From assembly GCA_025200525.1 (NCBI GenBank), contig CM045761.1, forward strand, positions 43,098,190-43,162,189: a stretch of 64,000 nt of DNA, written 5' to 3'. A model generated the notes under the pieces. The model was given only the letters and a program-made list of their open reading frames with translations, was not told where the DNA came from and searched no databases. Origin of the DNA: Camellia lanceoleosa (lineage: Eukaryota > Streptophyta > Magnoliopsida > Ericales > Theaceae). Below are positions 1 to 12,584 of this stretch, in pieces; the first letter of the stretch is position 1, and the number at the start of each line of letters is the position of its first letter. Position numbers and translations under genes: made by a program.

Positions 1-115
1 AAAATGAAATTAGTAGCCAAATAGGATGCTTTTGGCGACTAATGTTTAGTCGCTGTTAAGGATTTTTGACGACAAATAATGATTTAGTCGCTAAAGTTTC
101 GAAATTTTTTTTAGA
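1..115 (+). repeat. Left sub-terminal repeat array of CACTA-1 (partial)
   Basis: Four or so spaced copies of the motif family gcgactaa / ttagtcgc are seen, for example near 32, 47, 68 and 86. They match the motif at the right end of this element and at both ends of CACTA-2 and CACTA-3. In En/Spm such sub-terminal motifs are the binding sites of TNPA; that role is inferred here. Confidence 0.75.
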
Positions 116-3100
116 GGGAAACTTATTAAATATTTGCGCCCAATATATATATTTCACAGACACATTTTGGGAACTGTTTTGTCTAACACATACAGACCTC
201 ACATACCAGCGGTCGATAGCAAACCTGACCGCCGATCATCACCATCGCTGGCCACTACGACCATTGCAAATCGGCCCTACCACTGATATCAGGTATTTGT
301 CTCTCGTCTTTCTCCCTCTCTGTCGATCTGGGTCTGTCTATTTCTATCTCTTCCTCGCTGTGTCTCACATTCCTGTGTCTCTAACGATTTCTGTAGGGTT
401 TTTAAATGTTTTTTTTCTTTCATTTTCTGTTGATTTCGCAAACAATTTTTAGGGCTTTTTTTATTTCGTCAACGAGTTTGGTCAAAATTTTGGATTGCCA
501 ATTTTTGATTCTCGATTGTGGATTGTTGAACTATATGACCAAATGTGCCTCTGTTTTAGAAATATTTGAAACTAACCCTATATATATATACATGCATGTA
601 TTGACGGGGATGGAGAGGATGCCAAGTGATGTGGCACGTGGGTCATGTCCCACATAGATCAATGTAGGTGTTGATAAGTAGGTCTCTTTTAACAGTAGAA
701 TGGAATTTGGTCTGGTGAGCTTTCCTATCTTGAACAAGGAACAGAGTCTTGATTGTTTTACTCAGTTTTATAGAACAGGTAGGTTTGTGTTGTGTTTTTA
801 AGAACCTGGCATGCCCATGAAAGAAGACCATATTTAGTGATAAAAGGATTGATGTTTGTCGATGCCCGTAATGGATTACCTCAGACTTGTAATGGATGCT
901 GGGTGTTGTAGAAACAGTGATCCCTACACATGTCTGGTGTTGGTCATGGTCTCTATTAGGTCTCTCCTGATGATTAAATCAAGTATTGGTTCTCTTGCTT
1001 ATGATGGTGATTTGAATTTGAAGAGACTAGTGGCATGTTTTGTAGGAGGGAAAAGGAAATAACATAATGAATGTTATATTAAAATTGTGCACCTAATGAT
1101 TTCAACAAATCCCAAAAATCATTTTATTAAAATAATGAAAGATTTGGTACTCTTTTGCTTTGGATTTATAAATAAACCTTAATGTGTTGCTTTAAAAACA
1201 CTTGAAGTAATATTCTGATATGTACACATTGTTTCCATTGATTCCAAGCAAGGTTGACAGCGTAGTACATTCCGGTCTTCCTTCATCCTAGTAAAGCTGA
1301 GACGGGGGTAGAGTTGCACGGAGAGGCTGCGGTGGTAGTGGCTACTACACTGTTTGCACAGAGAGGGGCAGAGTTGCAAAATGTCTTAAACAAAGCGATC
1401 TAATATGCAACAAGGTAATTTGTTCCATAACCTTTCTACCGGTCTAATAGATTTGAATGCACAAGTGAGAAATTGACCAATATATTTGGGGAAAAGATTG
1501 AGACCTACATTTTAAGTCTCATAATCGTATCCACAATGACATGACAAGTTATGTGTTGACTCTTTGATTTGTTATAAATTTAATCATATACCAAAAGTGT
1601 GATGAAACTAAATAATTTCCCAAGTGTTATGCATGAATTGCCATGCTCATTAAACTAAATAATTTATATAAATGGAAGAAATTATGTTGCTAGATAACTG
1701 ATGCCATGATTTTGTATTAAAATTTCCAATTACAAAAAATGATTTGAGTATTAAATTTTATACTCAACTTAGACTTTTATATGCAAGTTGGCAGCTCTTG
1801 TTTAGTGATGATTTCCCAACTTAGACTTTTATACTATTTGTTTCCTTCCTTTATTGCCATTTTGCTTTTACCTTTTGAGTAATTAACATGATGCTTCACA
1901 ATATGAATTGAAAGTAATGTGGAATTAATATGATATACAGATATCTCTTTGCACTCATGTTATTTTAGTTTGTTTACATGATTGCTTATGCACTTATGAT
2001 TTATACTTCAATAACTTGGGCCCCCTTTTTGTAATCTTATTAATACCCCCATCAAACTTAATAGTAATTTCAATTTGGGCATATCATGCTTTCTTTAATA
2101 AACACAATAAATAAATAAATAGTTACATTGTCAATCTTCTAGCTTTCAACCACTTCTGTGCATTCACAGCGGCAGCAAAGTTTATTTATTTTATTTATTA
2201 TTATAAAACTTATGTGCTTATAACTCTTTTTATTTGACTAATATATAAAATAATATCATGAACATGTAAATGGAAAACCTTGATGTGGATCCTACGTAAT
2301 AGAAACCAAAATGATTTATAAAATTTTCTTATACATACTGACAATGAAATCAGCGAACATGTGACAAAATTAACTAAATAGTTAAAGAGAGCAATGGATT
2401 TAAAGGGTATGGGCAACTGAAGTACTAAATTAACCCCATGAAACAAGAAATGATTTTAAAAAGTACGTATAAGACTCTAATATGTAAAAAGTCGTGATTG
2501 AAATAATGGTTACAATAATTGTCAAGCTTTTTGTGTCCAAGTTCAATGAAATCCAACGTCAAAGGAAATAAAATGTAGAAGTTTGATTACATACGAATAA
2601 AATTCAAAAAAAAAAAAACAAGTACCTTCCATGACCGCAACGGAGAAACATATACATTATGTGTTGCGAATACTTTTTTTTGAGACATATCAGGAAGACT
2701 TTTTCAATGTATTAATCGTAGGTCATCCAGGTCATTGACCTACTTGTAAAAGCAAGATATCAATAAAACAAAATAAAATAAAAAAGCAACTAACAAGGGG
2801 AAAAAAATAAATAAACAGAGCATACCATCAGTGCCATTGTTCGTTTCTGAATTTCGATTTTTTTTAAGCTGTTCCAAAAGGGGCAAGCTCCACAAGTAGT
2901 GGGTTTACAACAGGAACAAATATTTTGTTGTATTTTATTAATTATATCAACATGCTCTTGCCCTTTTTTCTGTTTTCAGAGTAATGTAAAGGATTTGAAT
3001 AACCTTTGCTTGTGTGCTCTGTTTTGCTGGGTTTGTCTTTACTCTGCTCAGTTGGTTTGCTGCTGCGGGTGGGGTGGGTGTGGGCTGTTTATGCTTTGTT

Positions 3101-4096
3101 TATTGTTCATGTTTTGGTTGATGTTGGTGATGGTTGATGGATGGAGTTTAATAGGTCTATGGGGTGTTTCGTTTTTGGTTTATTCCAAATAATGGTAGTT
3201 TGGGGTTTTGATTCTTTAGAGGGTTTTTTTTTCTTGACTTTTTTTCTTGTTGGGTTTGGTTTCTCACCAACCCTTGGGGTCGAGCTTCCAGATGATTGGG
3301 CTCTCTGCTCGGTGCCAACCTAGTTGGGATTGAGTAGTTTAGTCGACACTGCTTTGTGCTCTTTACATAAACTTACAATTATATGTCTCCCTCTAAGATG
3401 CTTTATATAAATTAATCTTGCACCAACACTAGCAAATGCCCCTATTAATTAATATAGAATTGAAGAATCATATTAACGGTATATATTTGGATTACTACTT
3501 AGAAGGAACAATCAATCCTTGTAATTAAATTAATTATTTTGTAATATGAAAATCAATTTGTTCACACACTTTTTTAGTCTATGAACAATACAAAATATAA
3601 TTATAATTATAATTAAAATTTAGTTTCTCTTTACATAAAATTACAATTATATGTCTCCCTCTAAGATGCTCTGTGCTCTTTAGAAATTAGTATAATGTTT
3701 GTTAAATATAAATTAATCTTGCACCAAGACTAACAAATGCTCCTATTAATTAATATAGAATTGAAGAATCATATTAAGGGTATATATTTGGAATACTACT
3801 TAGAAGTAACAATCAATCCATGTAGTTAAATTAAGTAATTTGTAATATGAAAATAAATTTGTTTACACACTTTTTTAGTATATGAACAATACAAAATATA
3901 ATTATAGTTGAAATTTAGTTTCTCTTTACATAAAGATACAATTATATGTCTCCCTCTAAGATGACTTCACATAGAATTGTTCATGTATGTCACAATTGTT
4001 CATGTATAGTTGAAATTGTTATTACTATTTCGTTCACTTCATTATTGCAATGCTAATCGAACCCGTAAACTTACTTAAGCTCTCTTCCAGTACAGC
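116..4096 (+). other. 5' interior of CACTA-1: leader and non-coding spacer
   Basis: No convincing coding sequence. Bases ~190-400 form a pyrimidine-rich stretch ('ctctcgtctttctccctctctgtc' type) with a 'gtagggttttt' tract. It resembles, in inverse orientation, the leaders near the right ends of CACTA-2 (36040-36480) and CACTA-3 (53400-53690), so it is a plausible promoter/5' leader. The short open frames here (e.g. 2899-3192, Cys/Leu/Trp-rich) have no family features. A tandem duplication at 3350-3962 is listed separately. Confidence 0.5.
3350..3962. repeat. Tandem duplication, ~270-295 bp unit, about 2.1 copies
   Basis: The anchor 'ctctttacataaa..tacaattatatgtctcc' starts at 3359, 3627 and 3922. 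The intervening sequence ('gaattgaagaatcatatta', 'acacacttttttagt') is the same in both full copies with scattered substitutions. The second copy has a small insertion containing a repeated 'ctctgtgctcttta'. Internal to CACTA-1, no coding content. Confidence 0.85.
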
Positions 4097-4159
4097 GTGT
4101 TTTTCCAAGTTGTCGTCCATTCCCAGGTTCATCTTCGCTTGATGTGTACTGTTCTAATA

Positions 4160-7100
4160 ATGGACAAGAGTTGGATGATGATCAACAATAGGCTAAAAAG
4201 TAAAGAGTATCTAGAAGGTGTTCAGTCATTTATTGAGTTCGCCACGAAGAATTTAGGGCCGCTGGATGAAATCCGTTGTCCTTGTGTTGATTGCTTGAAC
4301 GGCACAAAATTTAGTTGACACGTTGTACGGTTGCACTTGATTCGAAGAGGAATCGCATGTTCTTATCGAACTTGGGTCTACCATGGGGAACATGTTCCTA
4401 TGTTTCATGTTTATCCTACTATGCGAAATGATGATACTGAAAGCCCCCGAGCTAGAATGACAACCAATCACGAACATGTGGTTGAACTTCCAACCATGTT
4501 AGAAGAGATTTATATGAGTGGTCTCATGGATGATCATATCGATGATGAACGTACTAGTTCGGAGAGGCACAATTTGTTGAAGTTCATAAAGTTGTTCGAT
4601 GATGCTCAACGCAAAGTATATCCAGAGTGTGAAAAGTCCTCCATCTTGTCCTTCGTAATTAAGATGCTTCACGTGAAGGTGTACAATAAATGGAGCAACA
4701 AATCTTTCGATATGGTTATGCAAGTTTTCAAAGACATTCTACCAAAGTGTCATGAAAATGTTCCATGGACCCTTTATGAAACGAAAAAGTTCTTACGTGA
4801 ATTGCGTTTGGGATATGAGGCCATTCATGCATGCAAGAATGATTGTAGTTTATTTTGGAAGGACAACGCCACATTGGAGAATTGCCCTACATGTACAGAG
4901 TCTAGATACAAGTTGAATGACAAAACGGGTAAGAAAATTCCACACAAAATACTGAGATACTTTCCTTTGACACTGAGGTTGAAGAGATTGTACATGTCGA
5001 AAAAAACAGCCGCACATATGAGATGGCACAAAGATAAGCGTGTGGATGATGGAGTATTGCGACATCCAGCTGATGGTAAGGCATAGAAGGACTTTGATAG
5101 GCTGCATCCTACGTTCTCTGCGGATCCTCGAAATGTAAGGCTTGGGCTTGCCACGGATGGTTTCAATCCATTCGGAAATATGAGTACATCATACAACATG
5201 TGGCCCGTAATCTTAATGCCTTACAATCTACCTCCATGGAAGTGTATGAAAGATCCATTCTTCATGATGTCATTACTTATTCCCAGACGATCCGCACCTG
5301 GAAGAGACATCAATGTTTACTTGCAACCATTAGTAGAAGAGTTAACTAATCTGTGGGAGCATGGTGTGCAAACATATAATGCCTCAAACGACCAAATATT
5401 TACAGCGCATGCAGCAGTTATGTGGACTATCAACGATTTTCCTGCATATGGTTCCTTGTCTGGTTGGAGTACAAAAGATTACCTAGCCTGCCCTAATTGT
5501 AACATGGATGCATCATCTCAAAGGTTGCGAAGTAAGATAGGGTATATGGGTGCTCAGCGGTACTTACCTGAGAACCATAATTGGCGAAGAAGTAAGCTAT
5601 TCAACAGTGAAATTGAGAATCGGTCCAAACCTGTGGAGTTATTCGGAGAACAAATACTGGACCAAATTAATTTGGGGACGTACAGGCCGTATGGAAAGCA
5701 TCCAACCAACCAAAAAAGACAACGGACTGAAAATCCAACTCCGAAGTGGACAAAAAGAAGCATTTTGTTCGACCTACCCTATTGGAAAATGCTTAAGCTT
5801 TGACATGACCTTGATGTCATGCACATAGAGAAGAATATATGTGACAATCTACTTGGGACACTATTGAGCATAGATGGCAAGAACAAGGACACAGACAAAA
5901 CACGTTTGGATCTAGAGGACATGTGAATACGATAGGAGTTACACTTGATAAGGCATGCGAATGGCTCTTTTGAGAAGCCTCCGGCATTGTACACATTGTT
6001 CCCGATAGAAAAATAGGGTTTTCTGATTTCTTGAAATCGATTAAGTATCCTGATGGTTATGCAGCAAATGTATCCAATTGTGTCATCGCGAATGGTGGTA
6101 AGTTAGTTGGCCTGAAAAGTCATGACTGTCATGTCATTCTACAACGACTTCTTTCCATTGTGATGCAAGGATACCTTCCTACCGAGATTGGGACCACATT
6201 GTTTGAGTTGGGAACTTTTTTCAAACAGTTGTGCTCAAAGACTTTGAGGGTGACTGATTTGGAGAAATTGCAAGAACAAATTGTACTTATACTGTGTAAG
6301 CTTGAAAAGATTTTCCCTCCTGCTTTTTTCGATGTGATGGTCCACTTGGCAATTCATTTGCCTTACAAGGCTAGGCTTGGAGGGCCTGTGCAATATCGAT
6401 GGATGTATCCTATTAAGAGGTAGAACTACGAGTTTCTTAACTTTTTTCATGTAATTATAGTTCAATATGACCATACTGACGATCAGGCCGATGTTTACAT
6501 GTAGGATGCTCGGACTTCTTAAAGGATTTGTGGGCAATAAAGCTCGTCACTGTGTAGTTTGCAGATAACGTTTAATTATTCTAAGTTTGAATTGACATGA
6601 CGTACTTTCTTGTGTAGATGAACCAATTGCGAAATCAAAAGTCACCCGAAGCAACTGATGAGATGTGGTCATTAGCCAATGGACCTAATGCCTTAGTGAA
6701 CACATATTCGGGATGCATTTGTAATGGCGTCCAATTCCATACTATCGACCGTGATAACCGTCGCAAATGTCAAAATAGTGGGTTGGTAGTGGAAGGCGAC
6801 CACCAAGGCCAATTGATAAAGTTATACGGCTACCTTTGTAAAGTGTGAGAACTGACATATTTGTTTGAACATCGGGTTGTTTTGTTCCAATATGAATGGT
6901 ATAACACCGGTAGTAATCGAACTTTGCGGGTCGAACCACATGTGACAACTGTTGATGTAAGAAGTCGATGGTATAAAGATGACTCGTTTGTGTTCCCAAG
7001 CCAAGTTCAACAAGTTTTCTATATTAATGATACGAAGTTAGGGCCGAATTGGCAAGTCGCGGAAAAGTTTCAACATTGACGAATTTGGGATGTGCCAGAG

Positions 7101-7382
7101 CTGGATGTGCCAGAATTTGATGAAGTGTTGCAAGATGATGAAGTCAGTACTGTTGTACCAACTGAGCCTATTGATGATGATGTTGTTTTGCATCAAGATG
7201 ACATTGAACCTAAAATTATTTCAATGGAAGTTTCTCAGACCAATAAGCGTGTACAACCCGAGGGTGTTATGGATGATGCTTTCATCTGTGATGACGATGA
7301 TGAACTAACCATCGCAGGTGATGACGAAGAAGAAGATGAGATAGAAAGTGATTTTGATATAGATACGGACCTAGAGTTTTAA
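4160..7382 (+). pseudogene. TNP2-like CACTA transposase, degenerate
   Basis: This is the catalytic transposase gene of CACTA-1. The start ATG at 4160 gives MDKSWMM..., the usual opening of the family. Blocks in order: transposase-associated domain with CPCVDC (~4160-4400); a Cys motif CKNDC...CPTC (~4830-4890); the Transposase_21/TNP2 core with TDGFNPFGN, NDFPAYGSLSGW and MHIEKN (~5150-5850); a DUF4218-like block with GLKSHDCHV and HLPYKARLGGPVQYRWMYP (~6031-6420); a DUF4216-like block with VVLFQYEWY and DDSFVFPSQVQQVFYI (~6860-7070); and an acidic tail ending at 7382. In-frame stops lie at 4316 (TGA), 5084 (TAG), 5801 (TGA), 5924 (TGA), 5933 (TAG), 6846 (TGA) and 7077 (TGA). There is a small frameshift near 6005 and introns after ~6420. 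Not functional as it stands, but the family call is firm. Confidence 0.9.
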
Positions 7383-7901
7383 CTCAATTTGTTTCTTTGT
7401 CCAGCTTGTTTTGTTGATGTAATAGAGGCAGTTAAGAATATGGTGAGTAGACTAGTTATGTCTTGATGCTTCTTCTTCTTCTTCTTGAAAATCAAATTCA
7501 TACTCATGTTAGATTTTCCATTCGGTCAGCTATATAGACATGACTGATTTTTCCACAATCTGTGGCAGATTTCCTCATCTGCTCTGTCTCTGTTTGCTGA
7601 ATTTGACAGTTTGCTGCTATTTTTGTCCACTTTGGCTGCTTGATGCTTGACTGCTATGCTTAGGTGCTAGACTGCTTTCGACTGCTATGCTTGACTGTTT
7701 TTGTCCACTCTGTCTCTATTTATGTTGTTTATGTTTTTAGAAGAGCTTGTGTTTTGTGGGTTTATTTAGATAAGTGTGTGTAAAGAAGATGTGTGATTTT
7801 GTTGTGATTTTCATGGAAAACATTTTCTTGCTAACGTCTTTCTTTACTTACCTCTTTACGCATTGGTATTATAGTTTCATTGTTTTCATTCAGAGACAGA
7901 T
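7383..7901. other. Non-coding spacer in CACTA-1
   Basis: AT-rich sequence after the transposase stop, with a short (ttc)n tract near 7470 and a locally repeated 'gactgctatgcttg' around 7640-7700. No gene seen. Probably the 3' untranslated region and intergenic spacer of the transposon. Confidence 0.5.
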
Positions 7902-8492
7902 TGTCATGACCCGCTCCCCATACCCAAGGATTAAGCATCGTGATGGCCAGTAACTGAGGTTACCTCCGGCCAATTCTTAAACAAATCAATAAACGCAAGC
8001 GGAAGAAATATTTAAATAAGGGTACCAAAATAATCATCGGAGCTTCTATTTTTATTACAAAATATATTGACAAAAAAATACTGATATTTACATATATAAA
8101 AAAAAATATCATAAAAGTGTTGTGTGTGTTTATTCCGCAGCCCCGCATCTAAGACTTTTCAAAAACTATTTCTGAATTGCATTGGTTCCTGAAAATTGGT
8201 AAACAACTATAAGCACATGGCAGAGTGAGAAATATTATACCAAGAGTATAAGGGATACAAAATAATCATGGATAGTTAATTAGGCCAAAACATTTAAGAT
8301 AACTTAGTCGAAACAAATAATTCTTTAAGTAGCAGAACTGAGATTACGTAAATATATAGCCATAACAACGGTAATTTGGTAAACAAATCATTTACGTGGC
8401 AGAAATTGAAATACAGAAATTATGTTAATATATAATCATAACCACGGTACAGAACAGAACAGAACAAAACAGAGGTCACAGAAGTGACAATC

Positions 8493-8690
8493 AGAACAGA
8501 GGTACGGATTCAAGGGGTGGCTCTTACGAATTCTAGAGGTGGCTCCCACCATAGTGTAGCACTTAGCTCCGCACAGCACTTTGGGCCGCACAGAACAGAG
8601 GTACGGATTCAAGAGGTGGCTCGTACGGATTCTAGAGGTGGCTCCCACAATAGTGTAGCACTTAGCTCTGCACAGCACTTTGGTCCGCAC
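8493..8690. repeat. 99-bp tandem duplication inside solo LTR
   Basis: Two adjacent 99-bp units begin 'agaacagaggtacggattcaag' at 8493 and 8592, with the start of a third at 8691. Each contains 'ggtggctcccac' and 'agtgtagcacttagctc'. Because 99 is divisible by three, repetitive open frames appear on both strands; these are not genes. The related solo LTR carries a diverged version of the same repeat with longer units at ~56330-56560. Confidence 0.9.
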
Positions 8691-9400
8691 AGAACAGAGG
8701 TCAATGGGTCAGAGGCCACAAAGTAACCAAATAGAGGCCAATAGTTATTTAAGTCCCCCAAGGCATGGGACTCCCGTGGTGGTACTTACAAAACATAATT
8801 GTATATAAGGTCGTAATCAAATATTCTTTAAAATATAAACAAACATACCCATGGATTTCCTTTTAAGCAAATAGGGTTCAGAAATTAAACCACGTAACTG
8901 AAATCTTTATAAAACATAACTTTTATTAATATACTAATAAAACATAACTTTTATAAAACAGATTTTGGTAAGTCAAAATATAAGTAAAATACATTTTAGT
9001 AACTCAAGGTATAATATAACTCACCTTATCTTTAATACCTTACTCTTTTTTTCCACTATCAAAGACCTTTTTAACTTCCACTATTCTTTCCTTCCTTTCC
9101 TCTCTTTCTTTTCTTCCCTTTCCTTCTTTCTTCTTTCTTTTCTTCTTTCTTTCAGGTTGATCACTCTCCTTATTTATAGGGAGGTGATGCCATTCATCAG
9201 CTAACACGTGGCTTACGCATCCCTTTCCTTCAGATTTAATTCATAATTATATAGATTTATTCTTATCATTAATAGATATTTAAGATAATTACATTTTGAC
9301 CCAATATTTTAATATAATTATATAAATTAATTAATTTCTAATTAAATTACACTTTATCATATGCCAACAGAAAATAAATTATTTATTTTACTACCACACC

Positions 9401-9401
<1 letters not shown>

Positions 9402-9448
<47 letters not shown>
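9402..9448. repeat. (ATT)n microsatellite
   Basis: About 15 uninterrupted ATT triplets within the solo LTR. Confidence 0.95.
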
Positions 9449-9610
9449 CTATATTATTATTATTTATATTTTGACCCCTAAACTTTTAATAATTATATTA
9501 TTTTACAAAATTACACATAATGATATATAATAAATTATATATTTTCCGAACTGAGATTAAATAATATTAGTATAAATTCTACAGAATAATTAAAAATCTG
9601 CGTTGTTACA

Positions 9611-10200
9611 CAGATCACTCCAAAGAGTCCATATTTTCAACCGAGAAAGGAAACTGATGTAAATTGTTATGTATTGTGCTATGCAAACAGAAATTTCATT
9701 CACAATTTTATTAAACCAGAATTGTATTGCTCCACGAAAATATGTTTTGGTTGAGAATCCTTGGTTACTGAAGAACATTTGTCTTCCAAATTTGATGTCA
9801 TGAGTTTTGCTGATCAATGAAATGCAGCTGCATTATTAGGCAAGGCAATAGTTGCTAAATTAAGAGCTGAAGCCTCATCAAAAAATAGAGGACATATACT
9901 AAAAGTCTTATCCATTTTATTAGTAGTAGCATATAGGTGATCATTCCCTCTCTTAATCTTTTTATCCACTCATCACCCAAAAAAAAAAAAAAAAAAAGAA
10001 AGAAAGAAAGATCTTTCAATCTACTCACATTAATATTTTTAGTAGGGAAAATGATAATTCTCACCTGCTGAATTTCACATTTAAAAAAAAAAAAAAAGTA
10101 GTCTAGAGGCATTAAATTTCATACTGAACACACACATGATAGTCTCACATGAACACTCGCATTTGCTGTTGGTTTTCTTTATGCTGAGAACACTCACATT
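9611..10200. other. Spacer between solo LTR and LINE fragment
   Basis: AT-rich, with A-runs near 9980 and 10082. The A-run at 10082 lies in the plus strand about 100 bases before the LINE fragment. No gene recognised. Confidence 0.4.
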
Positions 10201-10910
10201 TTAAGAAGTCATTTTTTTGACACTTTGGTTGATATTGCTTCCCAAAAGTCCAACATCCCTACTGTTTGGATGGGGGATTTTAATGTTGTTAGGTTCTATT
10301 ATGAAAAAGTTCGGGTGTCTAATACTTGGTCTAGTGCTCAAGAGTTGTTCAATACCACCCTTCTTCAAGCTTCTCTGGATGACATTTCTTATACTGGTTG
10401 TGAATTCACTTGGGATAACAAGCAAACTGATGGTCTGTATATTGCTCCCAAAACTGATAGAGTTATTGTCAATGATAAATGGCTATAATGTTTTCCTTTT
10501 TCCCATGCCAATTTCTATCCTACAGGGCCATCTCATCATTCTCCTGCTGTTTTGACCATCATTCAAAAACGGCCTAGGTCTAAGAAATCTTTTAAATAAC
10601 TCAGTTTCTGGGCTGATCACCAAGAATTTCTGCCTACTGTTCTGGTGCAAATCAGTGCAGGGCTCTCCTATGTTTAGGATTTGCTGCAAACTTATGTCTC
10701 TTAAACCTGTGTTAAAAAATCTTAATAAAAATGATTTCAGTGATGTGTCTGCCAGGGTCATTAGTTCTAGAGCTGAGTTAGATAATATTCAAATCAAGGT
10801 AGATGAAGACCCTTTCAACCTTAATCACCTTATCTGGTTTTGTTTGAAGCAAATAATAAGTTTGCTTTGGTTTCTACTTATTGCTTGCCATTATGAATAA
10901 TGAATGGTTT
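10201..10910 (+). pseudogene. LINE (non-LTR retrotransposon) ORF2 fragment, endonuclease region
   Basis: The plus-strand frame from ~10225 reads VWMGDFNVVR...YTGCEFTWDNKQ, the core of the AP-endonuclease domain of plant L1-type LINEs (conserved GDFN and the S/T-x-x-TW block). After the stop at 10486 other frames continue with HHSPAVLTI (the catalytic D of the usual SDHSP block is not seen) and FWADHQEFLPTVL, which follow the endonuclease domain in these proteins. No reverse transcriptase is present and several frames are needed. It is a 5'-truncated or internally deleted dead copy, inserted between the two genes of CACTA-1. Confidence 0.7.
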
Positions 10911-11408
10911 TGTTGTAAAAGAGGGGGAGAACTCTGTGAGGAATCAAATAATTTGTCACTTGAAATCCACCTAATATATGACATGAACAATAAAATAGAA
11001 AGCCAGCAATTACATTAATAAAATTTTCAATGTAAATGATAAATCAAATCGTCTGATAACAATTTTGAAAACATTAATTACTTTGGACAACACAACTCAA
11101 ATAAGTAATTATGCAATAGTGACATATTATCACTTTGATTCCTCACTTGCAAGCCTCTCACTTAGTATCCTAACTCCCATGCATGTACCTGCACCATTTA
11201 CAAACATAGTTCCTGGAATCAGTGACAATTAAGCACATCAATTCTAAAGATGGTCATCCTACAGACAGTTTCATGGAACAGAGACAAGAGAGGGTCTCTC
11301 ATCTGAGAACCTTTATGTCTTTTATTTATGTGCAGGTATACTTTTTGTAATGCAAAAGATCTGTCAGGAACAATTATTCATGTATGTTTGTTACGTAATG
11401 TAGGTACC
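10911..11408. other. Spacer upstream of the TNPA-like gene
   Basis: No coding signal. It probably holds the 5' untranslated part of the following gene, since a 3' splice site 'taatgtag' at 11396-11403 precedes its ATG. Confidence 0.4.
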
Positions 11409-11798
11409 ATGGTTCCTGGAATCAAGACAGGGCGGCGGAAGAGAGCAATAAGTGGCAACGTATTATCAGCCTCTGAAGCATGTCCACAGGAGATTGGCAC
11501 CCCGCTGACGTTCTCTGATGAGACGCAACCACCAGATGATACAAAAACAGTGGTGGACGAGACGCAGCCAGGTGGAGTGGGTAAGAGCATTGAACTTAGT
11601 AGTAAGCTAAAAACTTTGTTTTTTTTTTTTTAATTTGGGTGCATAAGTCATCAAGTAAGGCAATGAAAACCCCATAAAGACAAAGAGAAACAAAGGGAAA
11701 AAAAAAAACAAAAGGTTATTTTGCACATAACAAGGACACTTCCACAACAAATAAAATGTTAGGTAAACAACCTTGAAATCAGCTACAACAGCAGCAAC

Positions 11799-12584
11799 CA
11801 GGGACAGAACTACATGTAGACCTACAGGGGCCCTGGCCCCCCTGCTTTGCACAAGATGCTTTGCTATATATAGGTTCAACACACCAACTTCTCCTATCGG
11901 CCTCCTTTCATCTTATAATTTTAACTATTTTCTTTCACAGTTCTTTATAATACAATGATAGTATAATATATAAAAAAATGTTATTATAAGAAATATATGA
12001 TTTCTTTTTCATGAAAGTTTAGAATATTTGTAGTGTTATGTGCAGTAAATGTTATAAGTAGTTAATTTATGGTGTGCATCTCTAAAGTGAAAGTGAAAGT
12101 GAAAGTTATGAATTATTGTAGTTACGTTATGAATGGTGTAGTGTAAATCTTACAAATTATTTGTGATGCAAAATGTTACAAACTATTTTGGCGAAAGAAG
12201 TTACAATTTGTTATGGTTAATATGCACCTTTTAAAGAGTGCAGACCATGATAACTACCTAACATATTATGTTCTAAAATATATTTTTAATTATATTATTC
12301 ACCTTATAAATGAAATTAAGTTCACCATTTTTGTATCTCATTAGCCCCATCATTATTTATCACTACTGCAATATAAAAACTCTCATTGATTAGTGATGCT
12401 ATAACATAATATTAATGTTACATCAAATATTTAATAAAAATAAGAGTTTATCCATTTTCAATTAATAGCATGAAAAATCATAGTTGTTTATTGCATGAAA
12501 ATCCATTGCTTTAAATCTAACCTCACTTATCTTCCTATGTTTGTTTTTTGCCCCCCCAATGATCGAATTATGGGTTCGTCCCTG
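11799..12584. mobile_element. Non-autonomous hAT-type element, 786 bp, 8-bp duplication GCAGCAAC
   Basis: Termini are CAGGGACAGAAC... and ...GGTTCGTCCCTG, an imperfect inverted repeat of the CAGGGRCGRA type used by Tip100-like hAT elements. The flanks 11791-11798 and 12585-12592 are both GCAGCAAC, an 8-bp target duplication diagnostic of hAT. The interior is AT-rich with no transposase frame. It has a short 'gaaagt' tandem run at ~12089. It lies within intron 1 of the TNPA-like gene. Confidence 0.9.

Larger units (their letters stand above)
7902..9610 (+). mobile_element. Solo LTR (family A), 1709 bp, target duplication CAGAT
   Basis: Begins TGTCATGACCCGCTCCCC and ends GTTGTTACA (TG...CA). 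It is flanked on both sides by CAGAT (7897-7901 and 9611-9615), the 5-bp duplication expected of an LTR element. No internal retroviral genes are present, so the element was reduced to a single LTR by recombination. A second member is at 55893-57262. It contains a 99-bp tandem duplication, a polypyrimidine tract (~9030-9150) followed by TATA-like 'tatttatagg' at ~9172, and a long (ATT)n tract. Superfamily is undetermined because no coding region remains. Confidence 0.9.

Noticed and set aside
8436..8726. Two repetitive open frames on opposite strands
   Set aside because: By-products of a 99-bp tandem repeat in a solo LTR.
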